From Cenococcum geophilum 1.58 (lineage: Eukaryota; Ascomycota; Dothideomycetes; Gloniales; Gloniaceae), in NCBI GenBank assembly GCA_001692895.1, contig KV748197.1, positions 315,813 through 379,812 on the forward strand: DNA of 64,000 nucleotides, written 5' to 3'. A model generated the notes under the pieces. It saw nothing but the letters and a program-made list of their open reading frames with translations. It was not told the DNA's origin and ran no database searches. A program made the position numbers and the translations under genes. Shown here piece after piece: positions 20,971-30,461 of the stretch (the stretch's first letter is position 1; the number at the start of each line of letters is the position of its first letter).

Positions 20971-21616
20971 CCTTAAAAAGTTCATGAGGTTTACGCGATC
21001 ATTTTTAAGGAGCATTTGCGTCATTTTTTTAGTACCTCAAGCTCCTGGCGCGACGGAAAGACAGCATTGATTTCCTGACGGGGGGTTGATTTTCGCCATA
21101 ATAATCGACTCCACAGATTGCCTAGAAGGAAAATCTGCACTGTTCTGTAACACGACATCAATATCTTAACGACGGCGTCGTTGGGCTACGGCTAGGTTAG
21201 TTCATCTTGTTCTCCAAAACAAGTGGTGATAGGTTCTCCTAGATTGCTTAATAGCTCTGTAGGCGAAAACCACGAACTAAGATACCGGAGGGCCTTACAG
21301 GCAGGACTTGTCCGATTTCACACCTAGGACGCGCACGTTCGAAGAGGTAATTTAGAAAAGGGTCATGATCATGCATTCCTAAAGAAAGAGCCTATTAAAC
21401 CCTACCACATAACACCAGACCGTATCTCATGCACCCCTTTTCCACCACTCCAAATAATGCTAGCGGGAACTTCCTTCCTAATAGTCGTAACACAATAGAC
21501 CCGCTCACCACCCCCTCCTACAGCACCAGAAAATCAAATACCCAGCAACAACCAAAGCAATAAAAGATTCATAATCCACATAACGCTCACTAACAATCTG
21601 AGACAACTCCATTCGC
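20971..21616. other. Intergenic region between convergent PRO2 and the giant coiled-coil gene
   Basis: About 650 bp, both neighbours' 3' ends. The pyrimidine/adenine-rich part near 21400-21600 probably includes the 3' UTR of the giant gene. No gene seen. Confidence 0.45.
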
Positions 21617-24600
21617 TTATTCAACCAAAGACCCCTCTTCAGCGGCCCGGCGGAAGTAATCCGCTTCGCTGTGCTCTAGCGCTGTGCTCGGAACCTCGGT
21701 GCCGATGCCACTGTCACTAGGAGCCGTGAAGAGAACCATGTCTTTCTGCGCGTTTCCTTCTCCTGAACCCGCGTTTGTTTCATTATGCTCATGACCACCC
21801 TCCGTGTGATCATCCCCACTCACTTCATCCTCCTCTTCGTTAATCGCACCGTTTAGCATTGTTGACTTAGCGGTCGAGCCGTAGCTAGTTCGCCTGTCGA
21901 CATCGCTTCCAGTGAGGTAAGACCCAGTTCCGTAAGTATACTCGCTATCCACCGGGCCGTAACTAACCCTGCTCTCCGAGTAGCCGGGAGTGTTACCGTC
22001 AGCATAGCTGTCTACGTACGAACCGGTAGCAGTAGCGTAACTGTGTCTCCGCTCAGTACCTGCATCGCTCCCAAGATCGTCGTGCTCGCCATTATAGTCG
22101 TCTTGCTCAAGATCGCGCGGGCTGTTTTCAATCGTACGGGAATTTTCGTCACCATCGACGTCGCTCTCCTCACTGAAGGCCTCGTTCTCTTTACTATTCA
22201 CTGCAGACAAGCTATGGCGTTTGCCCCATGACCTCTTCCGCATGAACTGCGTCTTGACGGAATGACTACGCTTGAGATTGCTAAGACCGTTTGACATGTT
22301 GCTCGATGCGTCGGAGTAAGCTTGGGCGCCAGTAGGAACATTGTTTGTGATTTGACTGAGAGAAAGAATGCGGCGGCTGGCTGGGTTGAGTGGAGGCCCG
22401 TTGCGACGTATGGCAGGACGTGGCCTCAGTGCTAAGGCCAGGCCGTTTGCAGCTGCGCTTGGAGAAGTCATGTTTCCTAGTGTGCTCTGGGATACATTGC
22501 TTGGAACGCGTTGTTTCTTTGATTTGCCGGGGCCCTTGTTGGACTTGGAGAGAAGAAGAGCGCGAGAGTGATCCATAATGCCATTAAGAATACGGCGTTC
22601 CAAGGCATCGGCTTTAGCGTCCATAGCGTGGAGCTCTTCGCGACGAATCTCGAGAGCTGTTTGCAGTGATGACACTTCCCCAGTAAGACGGACCTTTTGG
22701 TTGGCGAGGTTTTCTCTTTCGACCTGTAGAGCGGCTACTATGGAAAGAAGAGAATCTTTCTCCTCTTTAAGACCTTGGATGTCGGTTTCTAGCTGCTCTT
22801 TCTGGGCTAGTCTACGTTCAAGGACAAGAGCAACCTCTTCAGCTTCTCGCTCTTTACTCTCGTGCCCTTCGGTAATTAATTGAGTTTGCTTTGCTACGAA
22901 CTCGGTTACTTCGGCTGCCGTATTCATGACCTGGCGGTGAATTTGATCAAGGCGATCCAGCTGCGCGGTAGACTTCTCAGCATCACTAGCATGATTCAAG
23001 AGTCTATCGAGTTTCTCCTGAACTTGATCATCGCTTGCGTAATTCAAGAGCATGTCGAGTTTTCCCTGAACCTGAACATCACTTGTGTGATTCAGGANCA
23101 TGTCAAGTTTCTGCTGAACTTGGCCATCATCATACTTTTCCGGTAACTCAATGGCTTGTGGAGGTGGAGGCAGAAGAGCGGGTAGATTAGAGAAGTTGTT
23201 CCTCATTTCTTCGGCGCGGGCTCTAGTTTCATCGGCGATGGCTCGAACCTGTTCCTCGGTGGACATTTTAGCTTGTTGAGAATGTTCATAGTGTTGGTTA
23301 ACGAGAGCTAAGATCTCCTGCAAAGTCACTATAAACTTGGGGTGAAACTCGCTCACGTCTCCCTGAAGGTCGTTGATTGCGCGTAGAGCATCCGCGACTT
23401 CACCGCGAGTTTGTTGATGCTCTACCTTAATATCTCCGTGATGCTCATCGAGCTTTGCGACGGTCTCATCGATACGACCAAAGACTGTCTGAGAGTCCTG
23501 TGCCATCTTGTCGCTGGTTTCAGTAAACGAGGTGCCCAGTCCAGTAATCGATGCGCCGAGGGTGTCTATTGTCAGCCTGAGCTCTTCCGCCATAGCCTTA
23601 GTGTTGGCAAGAATCTCTTCTTGCTGAACAGCCTTCTCTTCCATGGCCTTCGCTTGTGCTTCCACGAGTAACTGAGCATCGTCATACTTTGCCATAATAG
23701 TATCAAAACGTTCATCGAGCTTCTGGCACAACTCGGCAATGATGGCCTCCTTTACTTCGTTATGTTTCTCCAGCGTAGCTGCCGACTTTTCGTCCTGCTC
23801 GATTTTCAAGCCTTCCACTGAGCCATGAGCCCGTTCGAACTCTCTGGTGACCGTCTCCATAAGCTCTTTAACGTCGGCAGTGATGTTGAAGTTGGAGCCA
23901 ATAGTATCTTCAAGACTCTTGAAGGATTCTGTCAGACCATCTACCCCTTGTCCCCCTTCGCGTAGGTTATTCTTAATGTCTTCCTTGATCTCATCCAAAA
24001 CAACCTTCACGTCGGCGATGCTCTCAACCAAGCTTTCCGCTTCCTTCTTGCGATCGTCAAACGCTTTAGCTGTAATTGCAATGTCTGCCTCATAGCTATC
24101 CTTCATTTTGTCATGGCTGTCCCGGAAGTCGTGGATAAGACCAGTCAATTGCTCAACATCGGCTTTAGAGGGGAGTAGGTCGGCCTCGGGAATCTTCATC
24201 TCCTCGACCTTACTCTTAATATCCATGCAAAGGAGCGCAAGGGTATCAACGTCAGTTTTGGTAAGTTTCTCGCCTTCGTCCTCGGCAGGCTTGGCTTCTT
24301 TAAGCTCCTCCAACACTGTCTTCATATCTTGCACCAAAACTTCAACAACGGCTACGTCGCCTTTGGTCGCACCGCTCTCCTCTATACGGGCAGCAAGGGT
24401 TTCGATCGCGTCGTTGGAAGCCCGGACAACGGCTTCGACAGTTTCGATATGTTCCTTAGTCACCGCATCGGCAGAGTCGGGGAAGGAAATTTCGTCGATA
24501 GTTGCTTTAGTATTTCGCAGAAGGGTTTCAATGGCATCAGTGTCCTCCTTCGTTGCCAAGCCGTCAACATTCTCGCGTTCTCGTGTCTCAATGAGAGATA

Positions 24601-27600
24601 CTTGTGCCTGGATGTCTTTCAAGAGCTCTTCGATTCCGACTAGATCATCCTTCATTGCGCTATCGGGCGCCGGCTGAGGCTCAGGTAGAACAGTTGGTGG
24701 GGGCGGGTTTTGGATGTTGGCATCCATTGCTTCAACCTTGATCTGCAGCTGGGCAAGCATCACCTCCATCTTCTCCAGGTCATTACGGCGAAGAGAATCC
24801 GAGATGCTCTTCACCGCAGGAATTTCGCGAGTGATTGCCGTTTCAGGGTCTTCAGCCAGTACTACCTCATTTCCTGTGGGAATTACTTCCTCCTCTACCT
24901 CCTCTACCTCCTGCTTTCCTTTTAAGCGGTCCATGTCTTCTCGGAGGCTGGCAAGACCATCTTTGAGTGTGTCTAAGATTTCGTATGAGACTGTCATATC
25001 CACAGGCTTGTCAACCATCTTAGCTACGTCAGATTTAAGACTCTCGAGACCCTCATTTAGTGCATCAAGGATTTCCCCTGTGGCTGACATTTGACGGTCA
25101 GGATTGTCTATTCTCTTTTCTAGGTGAGAGCGGAGATCGTCGAGACCTAATCTAACTGCGTCCAGGACTTCCTCAGTGTCAGCTCGAGAATTGTGACGAG
25201 CTAGACCTGTGGCGATTGATTGTCGAAGTTGCTCAAGCTCTCCTCGGAAAGCTTCTAGTAACTCCTCATTAAGACCGACTGGCTGAGGTCTAGAGACGTG
25301 GCCGCGGATCTCGTCCAAGCCAGTTCTTAGAGTTTCCAATATCTCCTCCTTCTCTACGGAGTCGCCGCTTCGCACAAGGGCGGTTCCAAGAGTCTCACGC
25401 AAATGCCCAAGCTCCCCTTGGATTGCGCCCAGGGTCTCCTTAGACACATCGCCCTGCTCGGCAAGTAGTTGTGTTCGAAGACCGTCGAAGGATTCCCGGA
25501 CAGCATCAATTATGTCGTCTTTATCTGGGGCAACTGACCGAACAAGCGTGGTAGCAAGGGTTTCTCGAAGGTGTTCGAATTCTTCTTTCATTAATGCATA
25601 AACGTCGTCATTGGAATTGACAACCGTGTCAGAGACACTGAGCTTCGCTTGGATGCTCTCGAATCCCCTTTGTAGTCCCCCTAGGATTTCGTCCTTGTGA
25701 GAAGCGCTTCCACCAAGTACAACGTCTTTGAGTTGCTCGAACTCTTCTTTCATTGCCTCGTTCATCTCGTCATTTGGCGGATCATCAAGATCACGGATAG
25801 CGACTTGGGATTTCATGCTTTCGAATCCAGAATTCAGAGCTTCGAGGATATCATCCTTGTCCTTGGCAGCCGGGAGGAACTGTGAGCTAAGTTCTTCATG
25901 GAGATGCTCGAATTCCGACTTGATATATGCAAGCATATCTCCACGGCTAAGAGCATGATCGCCGCGAGGACCTTCAGCGACAAACCCTTGCACATCCACT
26001 CGAAGTCGTTCCAGCTCACCCTTCATGGTGTCGATGATCTCATCTTTCCCGGTCACATCTTGAGCTTTGTCGACGTATGATTCAATCTCTGCACGCAGCG
26101 TCTCAAGCCCGTCCTTGATGGCATCCAATACCTGCTCCGTATCTCTGCCATTCGCAGAAGAGTATGATTTGAATTCACCTCGCATATCATCGACAAGCTC
26201 TTGGAGACGAGTCATGACTTGCTCCCCATAGCCCTCTAATGGAGTACGGGATCCTTCGAGCCCTGCCTTCACTGCTTCAAACAGGTCTTCCCGGCTGATC
26301 TCAATTTCCCGTGGGCCGTTAGGATCATGATTTGCAAGTCCCTCCTTGACAGCATCAAGAACGATTTCCTTCGTAATCTCGAGATCTTGAGACGCTGCTG
26401 TTATGGCCATCGTAGGCTTGAGCTCTTCAAGGCATTCACGAACTGCATCTAGCATCTCCTCACGGATTTCGTGTGCTTCGTTTATCGGTGCGGGAGGGTT
26501 GAAATGTTGGAATGCTTCGTGAATCGCATCCATCACTTCCTCTTTGCTAACACCGGTGGGCTCGGGAGAGGGGGCAGAGTTGCGATAGTCCTCCAGTCCT
26601 TCCCTGAGACATTGAAGGATTTCGTCTCTCTCAAGACCAAATTGCTGAAGTTCAATCTCTGGTTTATAGGATTCATAAGCTTCCTTGACTGCGTTCAGGA
26701 TGGCTTCCTTGTCTAATCCAGGGTTGACGTGCGCCGAAGGACGATCAAGACCGCGTTCCGCCAAAGCATGTTTGACTACATCGTAGACTTCTTGGCTATC
26801 CACCGTGTTTCTTGATAAACTCGATGAGCTGGACTGTCGGCGCTTTTCCCGGATGACACGATCCATATGCTCCTTGAGTTCCGCTAGCCCCTCTTGCACA
26901 ATCCTTCCTATGTCCTCTTGGGGTTGACCGCTTTCGATTGCGGGAGGACCCCCTCGGGCTTTATCAGTTTCGTCAATTTTACGCCCAAGTTCCCTGCCCA
27001 TGCCTAATACCTCTCCACGAAGGTCACGGACAAGCGACTTGGTTTCGGCAGTCATACAGCCAGATTCCGTCACGCTATCCTTGATCTTACGCAGATATTT
27101 CAACATCTCTTCACTCACAAAATCAGCAGCCTTGGGACTGGAGTACGGCTTCTGGCCATCTGCACAGTTGGACATCCCAAAGCTGGCGTTGATATCGCGC
27201 GTCGTACGAGCCAAGGGCCCGGTCCCAGGTGATGGTTGGAAACCCGCCCCGGCTCCGTTTATTCCAGCACCATTACCGCCTCCTCGAGCAATAAGTGCTT
27301 GGCTCTGCGACCCTTCTTTGATGAATTCCACAAGCTCTGTGACCTTCTTAGCGGTCTCGCCCGACTCTTGCTTTGCTTTATCGAATAGCGTTGACAAAGT
27401 GGCAAGGAGTCTTTCCTGGCCATCTTTTGTCACCATTTCGCGAATGATCTTTTCCAGCATTGCGACGCTTGCTGCGCCTTCAACAGAGTATGGATTTGGG
27501 CTCCCCACTCTATCGTCAATGAGGAAACTGCCTGGTGAAGGAATTCTAGGTAGCGAGAAAGTCTTGGAGGGTCCTGGGGGAGTTGAATTTAGGTCCTTTC

Positions 27601-28513
27601 TTTCGCCGTACCCCGCGCTGAACGCGCTATTTGATCGAGGCATATCTGCAGGTGGTCCTAGAAACACCCCATGAGGTACCTGGAGATTGACAGTGGTGAC
27701 TAATTCCCTTAAACATTTCCGGATGTCCTCGTCCCGAGAGTTTGTGGCTTCTTTGAGACTGACTAGATCTGTAGCATTATCTTTGCTTCGGCGGCTGAGC
27801 TGAGCCATTTCTTTCTGAAGATTTGATGCAATATTCGTAATACTCAAGAGCTGGGATGAGATGGCTTCGAAGGTTTGCGGTGACTTCATCGTCGAGTTTG
27901 AGTTGGTGATATTCGATAGAGGAGGATCGAGATGCTCTCGTGGGACAGACATCGTCTGTAGTGCTAGCATTGTTGCTGATGGTGGCGTATTTTCCCCAAG
28001 TATAGCCTTTTGAAGTGGTCTACTGGAGGGTCGGAGAGCAGGAGTCTCTTTTAGAATCTCGCGGCCAATAGGTGTAGGTGTTCCGGATCTAGTTGGACTC
28101 TTCTCTGGAGAGCTCAACAGATAGTCCCTGTCATGCTCTCGACTTTGAGTAGGAGTACCTGACCTTGTGATCGGTCGCTCTGGTGATCGATCCGGGGATC
28201 GAACACCATCAAGGAAACTTCGTAAGTCCCTGACACTGGTAGTTTGCAACGACTGCATCCGCTTATGCTGAGCTCCTTTGATCAATGATCGCTCGGGTGA
28301 CTTCTGTGGCATAGGATTGGTTGTATATGAGCTGGCTGGTGCACTCTCTCGTGCCTTCTCTTCCAGTGCCCTGGCCGTAGCAGCAATGACTGCGGATGTA
28401 TTCGGTCTAGTAGAAAGATTTGGCGAGCCTGGGTTTAGAGGAAGTGGAGGGGGTGCGCGGTCAGGATCAGAGCTGTCCCACCTGAGAGCCCGAAGACGGT
28501 TGATCAGCGGCAT
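21617..28513 (-). CDS. Giant coiled-coil repeat protein (2298 aa), function unknown
   Basis: An uninterrupted 6.9-kb frame. Residues 1-190 are disordered and rich in SP/TP (proline-directed kinase-type) sites, for example RSPDRSPERP and TRSGTPT. Residues ~600-1195 hold roughly 15 degenerate repeats of the form (E/D)EILDALKxGLExLR, each followed by a variable linker. Residues ~1280-1460 hold a second repeat class (TKEDxxxIExLLxDxK...IEEI). Residues ~1460-2000 are continuous coiled coil, containing three 17-residue tandem copies of QVQ(E/G)KLDMLLN. The tail (2050-2298) is Ser-rich, acidic and disordered (repeated SY.D..SYG.VDSEYTYG). There is no signal peptide, membrane segment or motor/ATPase motif. 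It looks like a scaffold or tether (cytoskeleton, septum or nuclear periphery), but this is inference from architecture only. One ambiguous base (n at 23098) falls in the 17-residue repeats. Confidence 0.9.
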   Translation of the reverse strand: MPLINRLRALRWDSSDPDRAPPPLPLNPGSPNLSTRPNTSAVIAATARALEEKARESAPASSYTTNPMPQKSPERSLIKGAQHKRMQSLQTTSVRDLRSFLDGVRSPDRSPERPITRSGTPTQSREHDRDYLLSSPEKSPTRSGTPTPIGREILKETPALRPSSRPLQKAILGENTPPSATMLALQTMSVPREHLDPPLSNITNSNSTMKSPQTFEAISSQLLSITNIASNLQKEMAQLSRRSKDNATDLVSLKEATNSRDEDIRKCLRELVTTVNLQVPHGVFLGPPADMPRSNSAFSAGYGERKDLNSTPPGPSKTFSLPRIPSPGSFLIDDRVGSPNPYSVEGAASVAMLEKIIREMVTKDGQERLLATLSTLFDKAKQESGETAKKVTELVEFIKEGSQSQALIARGGGNGAGINGAGAGFQPSPGTGPLARTTRDINASFGMSNCADGQKPYSSPKAADFVSEEMLKYLRKIKDSVTESGCMTAETKSLVRDLRGEVLGMGRELGRKIDETDKARGGPPAIESGQPQEDIGRIVQEGLAELKEHMDRVIREKRRQSSSSSLSRNTVDSQEVYDVVKHALAERGLDRPSAHVNPGLDKEAILNAVKEAYESYKPEIELQQFGLERDEILQCLREGLEDYRNSAPSPEPTGVSKEEVMDAIHEAFQHFNPPAPINEAHEIREEMLDAVRECLEELKPTMAITAASQDLEITKEIVLDAVKEGLANHDPNGPREIEISREDLFEAVKAGLEGSRTPLEGYGEQVMTRLQELVDDMRGEFKSYSSANGRDTEQVLDAIKDGLETLRAEIESYVDKAQDVTGKDEIIDTMKGELERLRVDVQGFVAEGPRGDHALSRGDMLAYIKSEFEHLHEELSSQFLPAAKDKDDILEALNSGFESMKSQVAIRDLDDPPNDEMNEAMKEEFEQLKDVVLGGSASHKDEILGGLQRGFESIQAKLSVSDTVVNSNDDVYALMKEEFEHLRETLATTLVRSVAPDKDDIIDAVRESFDGLRTQLLAEQGDVSKETLGAIQGELGHLRETLGTALVRSGDSVEKEEILETLRTGLDEIRGHVSRPQPVGLNEELLEAFRGELEQLRQSIATGLARHNSRADTEEVLDAVRLGLDDLRSHLEKRIDNPDRQMSATGEILDALNEGLESLKSDVAKMVDKPVDMTVSYEILDTLKDGLASLREDMDRLKGKQEVEEVEEEVIPTGNEVVLAEDPETAITREIPAVKSISDSLRRNDLEKMEVMLAQLQIKVEAMDANIQNPPPPTVLPEPQPAPDSAMKDDLVGIEELLKDIQAQVSLIETRERENVDGLATKEDTDAIETLLRNTKATIDEISFPDSADAVTKEHIETVEAVVRASNDAIETLAARIEESGATKGDVAVVEVLVQDMKTVLEELKEAKPAEDEGEKLTKTDVDTLALLCMDIKSKVEEMKIPEADLLPSKADVEQLTGLIHDFRDSHDKMKDSYEADIAITAKAFDDRKKEAESLVESIADVKVVLDEIKEDIKNNLREGGQGVDGLTESFKSLEDTIGSNFNITADVKELMETVTREFERAHGSVEGLKIEQDEKSAATLEKHNEVKEAIIAELCQKLDERFDTIMAKYDDAQLLVEAQAKAMEEKAVQQEEILANTKAMAEELRLTIDTLGASITGLGTSFTETSDKMAQDSQTVFGRIDETVAKLDEHHGDIKVEHQQTRGEVADALRAINDLQGDVSEFHPKFIVTLQEILALVNQHYEHSQQAKMSTEEQVRAIADETRARAEEMRNNFSNLPALLPPPPQAIELPEKYDDGQVQQKLDMXLNHTSDVQVQGKLDMLLNYASDDQVQEKLDRLLNHASDAEKSTAQLDRLDQIHRQVMNTAAEVTEFVAKQTQLITEGHESKEREAEEVALVLERRLAQKEQLETDIQGLKEEKDSLLSIVAALQVERENLANQKVRLTGEVSSLQTALEIRREELHAMDAKADALERRILNGIMDHSRALLLSKSNKGPGKSKKQRVPSNVSQSTLGNMTSPSAAANGLALALRPRPAIRRNGPPLNPASRRILSLSQITNNVPTGAQAYSDASSNMSNGLSNLKRSHSVKTQFMRKRSWGKRHSLSAVNSKENEAFSEESDVDGDENSRTIENSPRDLEQDDYNGEHDDLGSDAGTERRHSYATATGSYVDSYADGNTPGYSESRVSYGPVDSEYTYGTGSYLTGSDVDRRTSYGSTAKSTMLNGAINEEEDEVSGDDHTEGGHEHNETNAGSGEGNAQKDMVLFTAPSDSGIGTEVPSTALEHSEADYFRRAAEEGSLVE
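22985..23140 (-). repeat. Three 51-bp tandem repeats within the giant gene
   Basis: Three adjacent 17-codon units with the pattern (G/V/D)QVQxKLDxLLNxxSD. Substitutions between copies show they are not assembly duplicates, but the n at 23098 sits in the first-encoded copy. Confidence 0.8.
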
Positions 28514-29129
28514 CTCTCATGATTCAATGAAGGAAGCGCAGAAGGTTCTGTTGACGCCTGAAGAGAATAGAGAAAATGCTTACATGGGAATAGGTGACCT
28601 GTTAGCTTCAGAGAAGGAATGTTGGTGCTTGATCACTAAATCTCTGTCACGAGACTCTTCCCTCTCAATCGAAGGCATTGTGTAGAAGTGCTGATATGTC
28701 GGGAAAAGTGGTACGGAATGTAAAGCGGAATGGAATACCAAAACCCAAGCGCGTTTAGATCAATTGCATTACTGCTCAGTAGAGCTCTCTATGCTTAGCG
28801 ATCCAGCGCGTACGAGAGGCAGTAGAAGTGTGTCCAGGTGTGAAAATGGTGGTAACAGTGGTGATGAGGATGGTGATGTTGACACGAGTTGGTAAACAAA
28901 CTTATGTGGCCCGTGCGGTTACCACGTCTCCCCGGGCCTTCGCCGGCGCCTCTAGCCAAGCCCTTGCTAAGCCCATTTTGAGCTCACTGCCAGAGCTTCT
29001 GGCTTCACTAATACGACCTCTTCTCACGATATTACCAGCTCCACCCCCACCACTTCGTTTAACATCATCAAAGCCTTTCTCCTTGGCTTGGTTATCTATT
29101 CTCTTTCCCGATCCCCCCGATACCCAAAA
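28514..29129. promoter_or_regulatory. Divergent promoter region, giant coiled-coil gene / RPN6
   Basis: 616 bp between divergent start codons. The RPN6 side ends in a pyrimidine-rich leader (29000-29125) with CCCGATCCCCCCGATACCC just before the ATG. Rpn6 genes in yeasts respond to Rpn4-type sites (GGTGGCAAA core); I saw no exact copy here. Confidence 0.5.
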
Positions 29130-30461
29130 ATGGCGCCGGCGACCGACAACGCGAAGCGGATAGAAGAGGCGCAGAAGCTGGCGAAGAGTGAGCCTGCTAA
29201 GGCTGAAGCTACCTACCAAGAGGTGCTGTCTAAGGATCCGGGGTCAAGCGATGCTGCGGTGAAGAGCTTTGAGACTGCTCTTGTGGGTCTTGGAGAGTTA
29301 TACCGAGATCAGAAGAAAGTGGATGAGCTTGCGGAACTCGTTCGTCAAACACGCTCGGTGCTATCATCTTTCGCAAAGGCAAAGACTGCCAAACTAGGTA
29401 TGTAGTGATAGTAAAACTATCTAGGAGCTCTTTTTTAACCATGTGCGAATCCAGTGCGACAGCTCCTCGACCTCTTTACTACCATACCGAGCACCACCGA
29501 CATCCAAATCTCCGTTACGAAATCATGCATAGAGTGGGCTATCTCGGAAAGGCGTGGCTTCCTACGTCAAAATCTCGAAACTCGTCTTGTCTCTTTGTAC
29601 ATGCAGAAACAATCCTATTACGATGCTCTCACACTCATCAACAGCCTCCTCAAGGAGCTCAAGCGGTTAGACGACAAACTTGTTCTTGTAGAAGTACAGC
29701 TTCTAGAATCCAGGGTATACCATGCTCTAGGCAACGTGCCGAAAGGGCGCGCTGCTCTTACTTCCGCACGAACATCAGCTGCGTCAGTATACACACCTCC
29801 GCTACTGCAAGCTGGGCTTGATATGCAGAGCGGCATGCTACATGCAGAAGACAAGGATTTTAACACCGCCTTCTCTTATTTCATCGAGGCTATGGAAGGA
29901 TATCACTCACAAGATGAGGCGCAGAAAGCAACATCAGCACTACAGTACATGTTGCTCTGCAAGATTATGCTTAACCTTGGTGACGATGTCACTTCCCTCA
30001 TGACATCAAAGCAAGCAATCAAGTATGCAGGCAAAAACCTGGATGCGATGAAAGCCGTTGCTCGTGCACACACCAACCGTAGCCTCGAGGAATACGAAAC
30101 GGCGCTTTCTGACTACAGGTACGAGCTTGGAAGCGACAGATTCATCTCGAACCACTTACGACGACTTTACGATGCCATGTTGGAGCAGAATCTTATCAAG
30201 GTAATTGAACCATTCAGCCGAGTGGAAATCGACCACGTCGCAAAGATGGTGGGTCTCGATACGCAGCAGGTCGAACGTAAGCTCTCTCAGATGATCTTAG
30301 ACAAGGTTATCATCGGTGTGCTGGATCAAGGGGCAGGATGCCTTATCGTGTACGACGAGGCGGAGCGGGACCAGGGATATGATGCAGCATTGGAGACAAT
30401 TGAAAAGCTAAGTAGCGTTGTCGATGTGCTTTACACAAACCAAGCATCTTTACTGGAGTAA
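29130..30461 (+). CDS. RPN6: 26S proteasome regulatory particle (lid) subunit Rpn6/PSMD11
   Basis: Two exons, 29130-29397 and 29455-30461, with a 57-bp intron (GTATGT...ATCCAG), encode 424 aa, close to the ~420-435 aa of the family. Removing the intron gives AKTAKLVRQLLDLF. An N-terminal helical solenoid (ATYQEVLSKDP, LVSLYMQKQSYYDALTLI, LLESRVYHALGNVPKGRAAL) is followed by the PCI domain. The winged helix contains FSRVEIDHVAKMVGL and VERKLSQMILDKVIIGVLDQ, and a C-terminal helix forms part of the lid bundle. Rpn6 clamps the lid to the core particle by contacting Rpt6 and alpha2. It is an essential, constitutively expressed housekeeping gene. The start codon is supported by homology-like MAPATDNAKRIEEAQ and by the leader. 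Confidence 0.95.

Noticed and set aside
22043..28685. Many plus-strand frames of 60-224 codons opposite the giant gene
   Set aside because: All are shadows of the 6.9-kb minus-strand frame, which has clear repeat and heptad structure.
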